Notes under the pieces: generated by a model | The model's input: only the letters and a program-made list of their open reading frames with translations | What the model was told of the DNA's origin: nothing | The model's database searches: none | Position numbers and translations under genes: made by a program | Shown: piece by piece, positions 40,917 through 50,812 of the stretch | Position numbering within the stretch: position 1 is the stretch's first letter | Layout: every line of letters begins with the position of its first letter | Assembly (NCBI GenBank): GCA_028345295.1 | Contig: JAOMDA010000001.1 | Coordinates: 62,001 to 126,000, forward strand | Source: Candidatus Nitrosopelagicus sp. | GTDB taxonomy: Archaea > Thermoproteota > Nitrososphaeria > Nitrososphaerales > Nitrosopumilaceae | Length of the DNA stretch: 64,000 nucleotides | Direction of reading: 5' to 3'

Positions 40917-41507
40917 TTGAGCACACAATATGAGAATCTTATTAGAATATTGGGAAATGATATTCCTGGTGAAAGAAAGATCCTAGTTGGGCTAACTCAG
41001 ATTCGTGGAGTTGGAATGATGTTTGCAAATTCAATCATTAATCATCTAAAAATAGATCCTAATTCAAAGATTGGATACCTTAATTCTGAACAAGTTTCTT
41101 CTATTGAAAAAGTTATAGAAGATCCACAATCATCAAATTTTCCAACATGGTTTTTGAATCGTAGAAAAGATGCTGAAACTGGAAAAGATTTGCATTTAGT
41201 TACATCAGATATTGCATTTAATGTTAGAAATGATATTGAAAGAGAGAAGAGTGTTTTTAGTTGGAGAGGTTACAGACATATGTTTGGATTGAAAGTTCGA
41301 GGTCAGCGCACTAGATGCACTGGTCGTAAAGGAGGAGCAGTAGGAGTTGCAAAAGGTGGAAGAGTTTTACCAGCTAGAGGAGGAGCAGGAGCACCAGCAG
41401 CAGAAGGAGCTGCTGCAGCAGAAGGAGATACTGCACCAGCAGCAGAAGGAGATACTGCACCTGCTACAGAAAAGAAAGAAGCACCAGCAGTAGAAAAGAA
41501 AGAATAG
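40917..41507 (+). CDS. rps13: 30S ribosomal protein S13 with Ala/Glu-rich C-terminal extension
   Basis: [28 protein letters not shown]...[22 protein letters not shown]; likely TTG start at 40917. Confidence 0.94.
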   Translation: MSTQYENLIRILGNDIPGERKILVGLTQIRGVGMMFANSIINHLKIDPNSKIGYLNSEQVSSIEKVIEDPQSSNFPTWFLNRRKDAETGKDLHLVTSDIAFNVRNDIEREKSVFSWRGYRHMFGLKVRGQRTRCTGRKGGAVGVAKGGRVLPARGGAGAPAAEGAAAAEGDTAPAAEGDTAPATEKKEAPAVEKKE

Positions 41508-41516
41508 GTGATAATA

Positions 41517-42143
41517 ATGGGAGATACTAAGAATTTTAGAAGAGTTTGGAAAAAACCAAAACGACCACTTAATTTTGATTTAAAGATGGAAGAATTAAAA
41601 ATACTAGGAACTTTTGGATTAAAAACAAAGCGAGAGTTATGGAAAGCTAGAACTGAATTATCACGAGTAAGAAACCAGGCTCGTTCTCTCTTGGCTTTAA
41701 GACAAGAGGTAAGGGATAAAGAAGAACCAATTCTAATACAATCATTAACTAAAGTAGGATATGTACAACCTAATGCAACATTAGATGATGTATTAAATCT
41801 TGAAATAAGTGATTTATTTTCTCGTAGACTTCAAACTGTTGTTCAGAAAAAATTTTATTTTAAAACACCATATCAAGCAAGACAAGCAGTTTCTCATGGG
41901 CATATATTGATTGGAGATAGGATAGTAAATATTCCATCATATGTTGTAAGTGTTGACGAAGAACCAAAAGTTAAACTTACTACAGAATCTATTTTTAACG
42001 AGATTCTATCAGAACCAGAATCTGACTTGGGTAGTCCTGAAACTGAAAACCTAGAAATTCCTGCTGAAGAAGTAAAAGCTGAAGCACCTGCTGAAGAAGT
42101 AAAAGCTGAAGCACCTGCTGAAGAAAAAGTTAGTACTGAATAA
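41517..42143 (+). CDS. rps4: 30S ribosomal protein S4
   Basis: GDTKNFRRVWKKPKRPLNFDLKMEELKILGTFGLKTKRELWKA...SRRLQTVVQKK...QARQAVSHGHILIGDRIVNIPSYVV. Confidence 0.95.
   Translation: MGDTKNFRRVWKKPKRPLNFDLKMEELKILGTFGLKTKRELWKARTELSRVRNQARSLLALRQEVRDKEEPILIQSLTKVGYVQPNATLDDVLNLEISDLFSRRLQTVVQKKFYFKTPYQARQAVSHGHILIGDRIVNIPSYVVSVDEEPKVKLTTESIFNEILSEPESDLGSPETENLEIPAEEVKAEAPAEEVKAEAPAEEKVSTE
42063..42116 (+). repeat. 27-bp tandem repeat in rps4 3' end (2 full copies plus partial third)
   Basis: gctgaagaagtaaaagctgaagcacct repeated exactly. Confidence 0.95.
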
Positions 42144-42147
42144 CTAT

Positions 42148-43224
42148 CTAGGTAAATTTAAGATCAGAAATTCTCTCATATTCTTTTTCAATTAATTCTA
42201 ATAGTTTTTCTGAAGTCATTCTACTTTTTAATAAAGATGCAATTATACATCCTCCAGCACCAGCTCCCTCCTTAACAAATCCTTCAGAATATGATTTTAA
42301 TCCAGCAAACTTTGATTGACTTAACAGAGGATCAACTGATAATACAGGAATGTCATCTATTTGTTTAACAGTCTCTAAAAATTTGGAATCTACATCATCA
42401 ATAATATATGAAGTACATCCAACAGCAATATTCTGCTTGTTATATCCAATTCTTTTTGCAAATGCAAGTACTGCAGTCATCTGTGTTCCCCCAGCCAAAA
42501 TTACACGTGTAATTTTTGATGATTCAGATAGTATTCCAGCAACAACTGGAATCATTGGATCGCCTAATTCAGAAATTACATTAATTGGATCATCTGATGT
42601 TAAACGTTTTAGAGCATTAGAGACTGCTTGATTTTTAATTTCAATTGGATTTTTTGGCATGCTTGAGCTGACACTTGTGTTAATACCAAAACCTTTGAGA
42701 ACCGCTAATGCTGTAGTTGTACCACCTGGTATACTTTCACCAACAACAAGACATTGATTTGGTTGTGAAATTGATCGCCCAATAATTTTTCCAAATTCTA
42801 CCGCTTCAGATACTTTTTCAGGAGATAATGCTTTAGATTCTGAAATATTTTTGCCAAATTCTAATTGTGAATCAAAATGAGATGTGTCAGGAGAAATCTT
42901 ACTTCCTGCATTGACTACAAAATGAGGAATTTTTGCTGAATCAAGTGCTACTTTAGTTAATAATGCAGGAGTTGGCTTTCCATCAGGTGACATTGGAATA
43001 GTATCTATACACTTGCAGTGTCCATGTCTAAGAAATTCAGCATCTGCAGGTGATGTAAATTTTAAGAATTCTTTATCTGCTCCAGCAATAGTAATTCCAG
43101 GTATTTCAGACGTTTCAGTATAAGAAATTACAAGGCAGAAAGTAAATTGACTTTTTTCTAATGAATTGGTAAATTCCTTTGCACTTTCAATATTTCCATG
43201 ACTGGATATTGTCAATTTATCCAC
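42148..43224 (-). CDS. CobT-like (nicotinate-nucleotide-dimethylbenzimidazole phosphoribosyltransferase-related) protein
   Basis: VVGESIPGGTTTALAVLKGFG, LAGGTQMTAVLA, KEGAGAGGCIIAS. Confidence 0.75.
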   Translation of the reverse strand: MDKLTISSHGNIESAKEFTNSLEKSQFTFCLVISYTETSEIPGITIAGADKEFLKFTSPADAEFLRHGHCKCIDTIPMSPDGKPTPALLTKVALDSAKIPHFVVNAGSKISPDTSHFDSQLEFGKNISESKALSPEKVSEAVEFGKIIGRSISQPNQCLVVGESIPGGTTTALAVLKGFGINTSVSSSMPKNPIEIKNQAVSNALKRLTSDDPINVISELGDPMIPVVAGILSESSKITRVILAGGTQMTAVLAFAKRIGYNKQNIAVGCTSYIIDDVDSKFLETVKQIDDIPVLSVDPLLSQSKFAGLKSYSEGFVKEGAGAGGCIIASLLKSRMTSEKLLELIEKEYERISDLKFT

Positions 43225-43828
43225 CCATTCTCATAACAAATTCTTCTTCAGAAATTGGTTGTATTACTGGATTTGTGTTTTTTTCGTTAGAAATAGTAGA
43301 AGTTGGATTTGAACCATAATCATGACCTGGATACATTACTAGTTTTTCATCTAATTTTGCAATTACATCAAATAGACTATGGTAAAGTTCCTTTGGACTT
43401 CCACCGGGAAGATCAACTCTTCCACAGTTTCCCACAAAAAGTGTGTCACCAGAGAAAATTTTACCATCACCAACTAAACAAATACTGTCCTTTGAATGAC
43501 CAGGTGTATGATATACCAAAAGTTCTGAGCAACCAAACTTGATTGAATCTCCATCTTTGACGGTCATATCATTTTGTAAAGTTGATGCCTCATGTTGTAC
43601 AATCTTGACACTAATTTCTGCTGCTAATTCCTCATTACCCCTTGTATGATCATCATGCCAATGTGTATTGACAATATACTTTGGGTTAAGATTTTGTTCT
43701 TCAATTATCTGAATTATTTTATCCAGTTCCCAAGATGGATCAATTACTATGCACTCTTGAGTAGATTCATCCTCAATAATATACGAAAAGTTCTGCATTG
43801 GACCTACTGAAATCTGATAAACTTTCAT
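43217..43828 (-). CDS. MBL-fold metallo-hydrolase (glyoxalase II-like)
   Basis: VNTHWHDDHTRGNEELA, HTPGHSKDSICLVG, SGDTLFVGNCGRVDLPGGS. Confidence 0.9.
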   Translation of the reverse strand: MKVYQISVGPMQNFSYIIEDESTQECIVIDPSWELDKIIQIIEEQNLNPKYIVNTHWHDDHTRGNEELAAEISVKIVQHEASTLQNDMTVKDGDSIKFGCSELLVYHTPGHSKDSICLVGDGKIFSGDTLFVGNCGRVDLPGGSPKELYHSLFDVIAKLDEKLVMYPGHDYGSNPTSTISNEKNTNPVIQPISEEEFVMRMGG

Positions 43829-44502
43829 AGAATACCATCCTCTGCCTCTGGAGGTATTCCAATTTTTTCAACAAATAGTTCACCTGTAAGATCTTTTCTT
43901 TTAGGAATCCCTTGTTTCATCTTATGAAATGTTACAGTCATATCGCATTTAGTATAGATATTGGCAGTATCTCCTGTTTGAGGATCTAATCCTGATGGCA
44001 CATCAACTGCAAACTTGAAGCAATTAGATTCATTGATATAATTTATCGCTGATGCATATGGTTCTCTTATCTCTCCTGTTATTCCAGTACCCAGAATACC
44101 ATCAATTATGACATCAGGGTGGAAATCAACAAATGCAGAATAGATTGGTTTTGGCATTAGTTTTACAGATTTCATTTTTTCTAAAATTGACCAATTCCAT
44201 TTACTCTCTTCAGTTTTAATTTTATCAGGCGTACCAAGTAGGAATACCCTAACGTTTGCATTATGACCTGCAAGATGTCTAGCCATGACTAACGCATCAC
44301 CACCATTATTTCCCAGTCCGGCATTTACAACAATTTCTTTTCCCTCAACACTTCCAAATTTTTCTACTAACCGTCTAACTGCTGCAGCGCCAGCATTTTC
44401 CATCATAAATTTTTTCAAGAAACCCATGTCATGACCCTTGTTTTCAATCTTATACATATCATCTACAGAAATTTCCATATTGTTAGAAAAAATCAAATTC
44501 AA
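43825..44502 (-). CDS. NAD(P)H-hydrate epimerase domain protein
   Basis: MENAGAAAVRRL...VVNAGLGNNGGDALVMARHLAG...AVDVPSGLDPQTG. Confidence 0.88.
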   Translation of the reverse strand: MNLIFSNNMEISVDDMYKIENKGHDMGFLKKFMMENAGAAAVRRLVEKFGSVEGKEIVVNAGLGNNGGDALVMARHLAGHNANVRVFLLGTPDKIKTEESKWNWSILEKMKSVKLMPKPIYSAFVDFHPDVIIDGILGTGITGEIREPYASAINYINESNCFKFAVDVPSGLDPQTGDTANIYTKCDMTVTFHKMKQGIPKRKDLTGELFVEKIGIPPEAEDGIL

Positions 44503-44552
44503 ATAAGAGCTTTTGCAAACGCCTTTAACTAAGAATAGTAGAAAAATAGCCG

Positions 44553-45167
44553 ATGGGATTAAAAAATGTCAAAACATCATTGCCAATAATTTCTAAAGAA
44601 TTAGAAAAAACAAATTCATCACGAGAATTCTTAATAAAAAACAATCGTGCTGTGGTAATTAATTGTAGCCAGGCAATAATCTCTATTCATAAAAAAGATC
44701 TAGTTACAGCTAAAAACAAAATAAAAAATGCAAAAGAGCAACTATTAAAATTAAAACAAAAAGCAGCAGGGGATCTTGATAGATATGTTCTTACTCCTGA
44801 ACAAGAATTGGTTGAAGCAGTATCACTTTTATCAATTATAGAAGGAAAAGATATTCCATCTTACAAATCACTCAAAGTTTCTGGCGAATCATATATTCTT
44901 GGTTTACTAGACTGCATAGGAGAACTAAAAAGACAAGTTATAGATACAATTCGAGTTGGAAATTTAAAAAATGCAGAAAATTTGTTTGATCTGATGGAAA
45001 ATTTGTATTTAATGTTATATCCATTTGCAACTTATGATAAGATTGTCAAAGAAACAAGAAGAAAATTGGATGTTAATAGAAGTTTGGTGGAAGATACAAG
45101 AACTATACTTACTGAGGAAATTAGAAGACAGAAATTAATCGAGACTATCAATAAAACCAAAAAATAA
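44553..45167 (+). CDS. Translin family protein
   Basis: NNRAVVINCSQAIISIHKKDLVTAKNKI...DCIGELKRQVIDTIRVGNLKNAENLFDLMENLYLMLYPF. Confidence 0.78.
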   Translation: MGLKNVKTSLPIISKELEKTNSSREFLIKNNRAVVINCSQAIISIHKKDLVTAKNKIKNAKEQLLKLKQKAAGDLDRYVLTPEQELVEAVSLLSIIEGKDIPSYKSLKVSGESYILGLLDCIGELKRQVIDTIRVGNLKNAENLFDLMENLYLMLYPFATYDKIVKETRRKLDVNRSLVEDTRTILTEEIRRQKLIETINKTKK

Positions 45168-45181
45168 TTTTAAGAAAATAA

Positions 45182-45266
45182 TGCGGGCGATGGGATTTGA
45201 ACCCACGAACTCCTAAGAGACTAGGCCCTCAACCTAGCGCCTTTGACCAGGCTGGGCGACACCCGC
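45182..45266 (-). tRNA. tRNA-Leu (anticodon GAG)
   Basis: 85 nt; GCGGGTG/CGCCCGC acceptor (one G-U), anticodon stem-loop CTAGG TTGAGGG CCTAG, long variable arm, GTTCAAATC T-loop; no intron. Confidence 0.95.
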
Positions 45267-45298
45267 ACAGACAATTTCATGCAGGGTTTTTATAATCC

Positions 45299-45553
45299 TT
45301 GATTGGATCTGGAAATGTGTTAGTACCTGTTAGATGTTTTACTTGTGGAAAATTAATTGCCGATAAGTATGAAGATTATCAAAATAGAATTAAGGCAGGT
45401 GAAGAACCAGTAAAAGTTCTTGACGAACTTGGAATGAATAGATATTGCTGTAGAAGAATGCTATTAACCTCAGTTGAAACAATCCAGCAAGTAATTCCGT
45501 TTTATGAAGCAATGCACAAAAGAAACCAAGAAGTGCAAAGCGAGCTAGAATAG
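45299..45553 (+). CDS. rpoN: DNA-directed RNA polymerase subunit N
   Basis: VPVRCFTCGKLIADKYEDY...LDELGMNRYCCRRMLLTSV; TTG start. Confidence 0.95.
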   Translation: MIGSGNVLVPVRCFTCGKLIADKYEDYQNRIKAGEEPVKVLDELGMNRYCCRRMLLTSVETIQQVIPFYEAMHKRNQEVQSELE

Positions 45554-45554
45554 G

Positions 45555-46793
45555 TTGCCAGAAATTACATCAATAACAGGAAGAATTCTCTATAATAGTC
45601 GTGGTAGTAAAACTATTGAAGTTGACATAATATCTGATAACGAATTTCTAGGTAGAGTTTGTGCACCATCTGGTGCAAGTGTTGGAAAATATGAAGCTGT
45701 AAGTTTTCCTAATAATAAACCTGAACAAAGCTTAACAGTTCTAAATGAAAATTCTAAAAAATTTCTTGGTTCTGATGCATCTGATTTAAAATTAATTCAT
45801 GATATTATCAAATCAATTGATAATTCAGATAACTATTCAGAAATTGGTGGTGCATGTGCATTTGCAATAACAATTGCAGCAGCTCAAGCAGCTGCAAATT
45901 CACTAGAAGAACCACTATACAATCTTCTAAACAAAGATGATGAATTAAAATTTCCATTTCCATTAGGAAATATACTTGGTGGGGGAGCACATGCAGGTCC
46001 TGGAACACCAGATATTCAGGAAGTTTTAGTTGCATCAATAGGTGCAAAGGGAATAGAAGAAGCTATTGATATGAATTTACAAGTTCATAAAGAACTGAGA
46101 AACTTAATTCAGAAAGAGGATCTAACTTTTACGAATGGTAGGGGTGATGAAGGCGGTTGGGCACCAAAATTTGATAATGAAAAAGCTTTGGAAATTTCCA
46201 CTAAAGCAATTGAAAATCTAGGATTTACACTGGGAAAAGAAGTAGCTCTGGGAGTTGATTTTGCATCATCAACTCAATGGAATGATAATAAGGGAAAATA
46301 CATCTATGATAGAGCAGGATTTGAGAATGATTCTGGTCAACAAATTGATTTTGCTGCAGAAATAATAGACAAGTACAAACTAATCTATGCAGAAGATGCT
46401 GTACATGAAGAAGCATTTGATGACATGGCAGTTCTGACAAAAAAATTTCCAGACAGAATGATTACTGGTGATGATCTTACAGTTACAAATACAAAAATTT
46501 TGGATAAAGCAATTAAGCGTGGCTCATGTAATGCTGCAATTCTCAAGGTTAACCAAGCAGGAAGTCTTTTTGATGCATTAGAATTTGCTACAATGGCTAA
46601 TGAAAATAATATAAAATTAATAACATCTCATAGATCAGGTGAATCAACAGATTCACAGATATCCCATATCGGGATAGCAACAAAGTCAAAACTACTGAAA
46701 GTTGGTGTTGTGGGAGGGGAAAGAGTTGCAAAATTAAATGAATTAATTCGACTCTCAGAGCATGATTTAATACATGGCATGATAGACATTTAA
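45555..46793 (+). CDS. eno: Enolase
   Basis: SITGRILYNSRGSKTIEVDI, GRGDEGGWAPKF, ITGDDLTVTN, SHRSGESTDSQISHIG. Confidence 0.96.
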   Translation: MPEITSITGRILYNSRGSKTIEVDIISDNEFLGRVCAPSGASVGKYEAVSFPNNKPEQSLTVLNENSKKFLGSDASDLKLIHDIIKSIDNSDNYSEIGGACAFAITIAAAQAAANSLEEPLYNLLNKDDELKFPFPLGNILGGGAHAGPGTPDIQEVLVASIGAKGIEEAIDMNLQVHKELRNLIQKEDLTFTNGRGDEGGWAPKFDNEKALEISTKAIENLGFTLGKEVALGVDFASSTQWNDNKGKYIYDRAGFENDSGQQIDFAAEIIDKYKLIYAEDAVHEEAFDDMAVLTKKFPDRMITGDDLTVTNTKILDKAIKRGSCNAAILKVNQAGSLFDALEFATMANENNIKLITSHRSGESTDSQISHIGIATKSKLLKVGVVGGERVAKLNELIRLSEHDLIHGMIDI

Positions 46794-46801
46794 AAATCAC
46801 A

Positions 46802-47431
46802 ATGAGCGAACAAGCAGAAATTTCAAGTATAAAGAAGAAAGTTTTATCGACTGGTATTAGAGTAGGTACAGCAGTAAAGACCAAATTTATGCGTCAATAT
46901 ATCACCGAATCAAGTCCTGAGGGATTGTACATGTTGGATATAGATATGACATTAAGTAGAATTAAGACTGCAGCAAAATTTGTTAGTCGTATGGATATTA
47001 AACGAGTTATCGTTTGTTCAGGAAGAGAATATGCAGGAACTCCAATTGAAAAGTTTTGTGAATGTACAGGAGCAGAAATGATGCTTCGAAGATTCATGCC
47101 AGGAACTCTAACAAACCCATCATTACCATTTTACACTGAACCACAGTTACTAATAATATCTGATCCTCAAGTAGATTCACAAGCAGTTACTGAAGCAACA
47201 AATGCAGGAATACCAGTTATTGGTGTAGCAAATACAGATAATTTAACATCCCAATTAGATTTAGTAATACCTGCAAACAATAGAGGCAGAAAAGCTCTTG
47301 CAACAGTATATTGGCTTCTTGCTCGTGAAATTCTGATTCAAAAAGGTGAACTTACAGAAGATCAAGATATGAAATATGAAATAGATGATTTTGAGACTAA
47401 AATTAAAGACATTGAAGAAGACGAGTCTTAA
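46802..47431 (+). CDS. rps2: 30S ribosomal protein S2
   Basis: GRRF-like: RVGTAVKTKFMRQYI, FMPGTLTNP, IISDPQVDSQAVTEATNAGIPVIGVANTDN. Confidence 0.95.
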   Translation: MSEQAEISSIKKKVLSTGIRVGTAVKTKFMRQYITESSPEGLYMLDIDMTLSRIKTAAKFVSRMDIKRVIVCSGREYAGTPIEKFCECTGAEMMLRRFMPGTLTNPSLPFYTEPQLLIISDPQVDSQAVTEATNAGIPVIGVANTDNLTSQLDLVIPANNRGRKALATVYWLLAREILIQKGELTEDQDMKYEIDDFETKIKDIEEDES

Positions 47432-47476
47432 TAGTCTTAGAAGAAGAATTATACAAGTACATTTTAAAATAATTAT

Positions 47477-48430
47477 TTGATTTCAAAAGCATCAGCGCCA
47501 GGTAAAATAATTCTTTTCGGAGAACATTTCGTAGTTCATGGTACAAAGGCAATTTTATGTGCAATCAACAAACGAGTAACAATAATTTCAGAAAAAAATA
47601 AAAGTCAAAATATTTCTATTAAATCGTCTTTAGGTGAAAATTCTATTCCAATTTCTGAATCAATAGAGAATGTTGATAGTATGTTTAAACCATTTTTCTT
47701 TATTGCAAAAAAAATAATCAATGAAAATAATTTTAGTAATGGGATAGACATAGACATACAGTCTGATATTCCAATTGGAGCTGGTCTAGGTTCATCCTCT
47801 GCATGCTGTGTTGCAGCAGCAGCATCAGTATCAAATTTATTTTCAAAACCTGAAAAAAATCAAATTTTAGAGCTGGCAATAGAAGCTGAACAAACCATAT
47901 TTCCAAAAACATCAGGTGCAGATTGTACAGTTTCAGTTTTTGGTGGTATAATTGGTTATGAAAAAGGCATTACATATGAAATCATAGAAACTGAACATGA
48001 ATTTGATTTTATTGTAGTAAATTCAAAAAAGCCACATTCAACCAGTATTGTAGTAGACCGTGTAAATAAATTCAAAAATGAAAATAAAGAAATCTTTAAT
48101 GGCTTATGTGATGATGAGCGTAAATTAATAATCCAAGCAGTTAAGGCACTACAAAAATTTGATCTAGAAACAGTAGGAAAGTGTATATCACAAAATCAGA
48201 TTTTTCTAGAACAGCTTGGTGTATCAAATGATCAACTACTAGAAATTATAAAAATAATTGAAAAAGAAACATTTGGTGCAAAAATTACCGGTGCGGGAGA
48301 TGGCGGGTGTATTATTGCGCTAACTGATAAAAATGAAAAAGAAGCAGTAGTTGGGCATATGAAAACTGAATATGAAGCATATTCAGTAACCATAGACAAG
48401 ACAGGTATGCAAGTTTTTAACGACAATTAG
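47477..48430 (+). CDS. mvk: Mevalonate kinase
   Basis: SAPGKIILFGEHFVVHGTKAI, IPIGAGLGSSSACCVAA, KITGAGDGGCIIAL. Confidence 0.93.
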   Translation: MISKASAPGKIILFGEHFVVHGTKAILCAINKRVTIISEKNKSQNISIKSSLGENSIPISESIENVDSMFKPFFFIAKKIINENNFSNGIDIDIQSDIPIGAGLGSSSACCVAAAASVSNLFSKPEKNQILELAIEAEQTIFPKTSGADCTVSVFGGIIGYEKGITYEIIETEHEFDFIVVNSKKPHSTSIVVDRVNKFKNENKEIFNGLCDDERKLIIQAVKALQKFDLETVGKCISQNQIFLEQLGVSNDQLLEIIKIIEKETFGAKITGAGDGGCIIALTDKNEKEAVVGHMKTEYEAYSVTIDKTGMQVFNDN

Positions 48431-48442
48431 CAAAGAAATGAT

Positions 48443-49183
48443 ATGATACTAATCAAACTGGGTGGTTCCATTATCACTAACAAAGAAAGACCACTATCAC
48501 CTAGAAAAAAGACAATAGAAAATATTCTGAAACAAATTAAGAAAATCAAAGAACCTGTGATAATAGTCCACGGAGGAGGCTCTTATGGTCATTATTGGTC
48601 TCTCAAATATGACATGCATACAAAACCAGCAAAAAATGATATGCGTGGTGTAGCAATTGTAAAAAATTCTATGGTGGAACTAAACAAGATAATTCTAGAC
48701 ATTGCAGTAAAAAATAGAATTAATGCCTATTGTTTACCACCAACTGACTTCATGAATGGAAACAAGCCAATTAAAAATAAAATTCTAACAATAAGTGACA
48801 TCTCAAAATCAGGCTTGACACCCGTCACATTTGGTGACGCATTATGGTTTGGTCAAAAAAAATCCTTCATCTTATCAGGTGACGTAATAATGAGTACACT
48901 TGCAAAAATTCTAAGACCAAGGTTAACTATTTTTGTATTAAATGTAGATGGGGTATACTCTAACATTAAATCCAAAAAACTAATCTATGATTTCAAAAAA
49001 GATGCACCAAAAATTGCAACAAATTCAATGGATGTTACTGGAGGAATGACAAGGAAAATTACAGAAGCAGTCAAAATCTCCAAGGCTGGTATGAAAGTAT
49101 TTTTTGTAAATGGTAACAAACCCCAAAGAATTTCCGATGCTGTAACAGGAAAAAAATTTGAGGGGACTATGTTTAGGAGTTAG
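48443..49183 (+). CDS. Isopentenyl phosphate kinase
   Basis: MILIKLGGSIITNK, VHGGGSYGHYWSLKYDM, SGDVIMSTLAKIL, DVTGGMTRKITEAVKIS. Confidence 0.92.
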   Translation: MILIKLGGSIITNKERPLSPRKKTIENILKQIKKIKEPVIIVHGGGSYGHYWSLKYDMHTKPAKNDMRGVAIVKNSMVELNKIILDIAVKNRINAYCLPPTDFMNGNKPIKNKILTISDISKSGLTPVTFGDALWFGQKKSFILSGDVIMSTLAKILRPRLTIFVLNVDGVYSNIKSKKLIYDFKKDAPKIATNSMDVTGGMTRKITEAVKISKAGMKVFFVNGNKPQRISDAVTGKKFEGTMFRS

Positions 49184-49184
49184 A

Positions 49185-49823
49185 ATGGACGAATATGTAA
49201 TACTAGTTGATGGAAACGATCATCCAATAGGAAAAGAAGAAAAAGTAAAATGCCATTTACCAGATGGCAAACTTCATAGAGCATTTACTGCGTTAATCTA
49301 CAACAAAGAAGGAAAATTACTTCTAACACGAAGAAGTAACTCAAAAATGCTATGGCCAGATGACTGGGATGGAACGGTTGCAAGTCATCCTAGGGAATCT
49401 GAGAGTTATGTATCATCAGCCGAGCGTAGAATGCCTGAAGAGATTGGCATAACATGTAAAATGAATTATGTGAATAAATTCGAGTATCATGTTCCATACA
49501 AAGACATTGGTTCAGAAAATGAGGTTTGTGGAACATTAATGGGAGTTATAGATGATTTTGACGAGTCATGTTTGATAAAAGATGAGATTTCTGAAATTAG
49601 GTGGATTACACCTAATGAATTAAAGACTGAATTAGAAAATAACAGAGATGTTTACTGTCCATGGATGGTAATAGCATTATACTTTCTTGATGAGTGCGAA
49701 TCTGATACAAAAGAAAAATTCAATTCGTTAATCTCAAATTGGACCACAGATGAATTGAAGACTACATATGAAAACGCAATTAAACATTACATTCCTCAAG
49801 ATAATTGGAGATTAGTAAAATGA
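49185..49823 (+). CDS. idi: Type-1 isopentenyl-diphosphate isomerase (Nudix fold)
   Basis: HRAFTALIYNKEGKLLLTRRSNSKMLWPDDWDGTVASHPRESESYVSSAERRMPEEIGI; internal start within ORF 49158..49823. Confidence 0.88.
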   Translation: MDEYVILVDGNDHPIGKEEKVKCHLPDGKLHRAFTALIYNKEGKLLLTRRSNSKMLWPDDWDGTVASHPRESESYVSSAERRMPEEIGITCKMNYVNKFEYHVPYKDIGSENEVCGTLMGVIDDFDESCLIKDEISEIRWITPNELKTELENNRDVYCPWMVIALYFLDECESDTKEKFNSLISNWTTDELKTTYENAIKHYIPQDNWRLVK

Positions 49824-50803
49824 ATACATCTGAATCAATCAAAAAAAATGCAGTTTTAGTAAACAAATTCTTGAGAAATGAGCTAAAGGGGGAACCAAAA
49901 CAGCTGTATGACGCAGCATCACACTTGATCATTCACGGAGGAAAACGTCTAAGACCATATCTTGTATTGAAGAGTTGTAAGGTTTTAGGTGGAAGACAAT
50001 CTGATGCTATGGTGGCAGCAAGCTCTGTTGAGATGATTCATAATTTTACATTAGTTCATGACGATATTATGGATAATGATGAGATGCGGCACGGAGTACC
50101 CACTACTCACAAGAAATTTGATATGCCATTAGCAATTTTGGCTGGCGATGTTTTGTATTCAAAAGCGTATCATACAATATCTGCAAACTCAAAGCTTTCA
50201 GCAAGCTATACCGCACAACTTGTGAAAAAACTATCAAAAGCATGTGTAGAAATTTGCGAAGGCCAGGTAGATGATATCAAACTTGCTGAAAACAAGCGAA
50301 TTCCAACTGAACAAGAATATATCAAAATGATAGAGAAAAAAACTGCGGTTCTTTTTGAGGTATCATGTGCAATGGGTGCAATATGTGCCAAAAAGAAACC
50401 AAAAGACGTGAAAAACCTTTCATCATTCGGACGTAATCTTGGAATTGCATTTCAGATAACAGATGACCTGATTGGAATAATGGGTGATAGTAAAATTACT
50501 AAAAAGCCTGTAGGAAATGATATTCGAGAAGGGAAAAAGTCACTACCAATACTTCTAGCAATTCGAAAGGCAAAAGGAAAAGACAAACAAAAGATAATCA
50601 AAGTTTTTGGTAAAGCTAATGCTTCAAAAAAAGATGTCCAAACTGCAGTAAACACAATCCGCTCATTGGGAATTGAAGAAGTAGTTAGGAGAAAAGCACT
50701 TGGATATGCAAACAAAGCAACAAAATCACTTGATCCCTATTCTGGAACTAATACAAAAGAGATGATTAGTTTATTAGACTTTGTTGTAAAACGAAGTCTT
50801 TAA
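49820..50803 (+). CDS. idsA: Polyprenyl diphosphate synthase (GGPP/FPP synthase)
   Basis: GGKRLRPYLVL, VHDDIMDNDEMRHG first Asp-rich motif, ITDDLIGIMGD second; start at ~49820 overlaps idi. Confidence 0.94.
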   Translation: MNTSESIKKNAVLVNKFLRNELKGEPKQLYDAASHLIIHGGKRLRPYLVLKSCKVLGGRQSDAMVAASSVEMIHNFTLVHDDIMDNDEMRHGVPTTHKKFDMPLAILAGDVLYSKAYHTISANSKLSASYTAQLVKKLSKACVEICEGQVDDIKLAENKRIPTEQEYIKMIEKKTAVLFEVSCAMGAICAKKKPKDVKNLSSFGRNLGIAFQITDDLIGIMGDSKITKKPVGNDIREGKKSLPILLAIRKAKGKDKQKIIKVFGKANASKKDVQTAVNTIRSLGIEEVVRRKALGYANKATKSLDPYSGTNTKEMISLLDFVVKRSL

Positions 50804-50812
50804 CAGAATTTC

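Noticed and set aside
45808-46884. Minus-strand ORFs inside enolase
   Set aside because: Antisense to eno; composition dominated by Leu/His, typical of reverse-frame artefacts.
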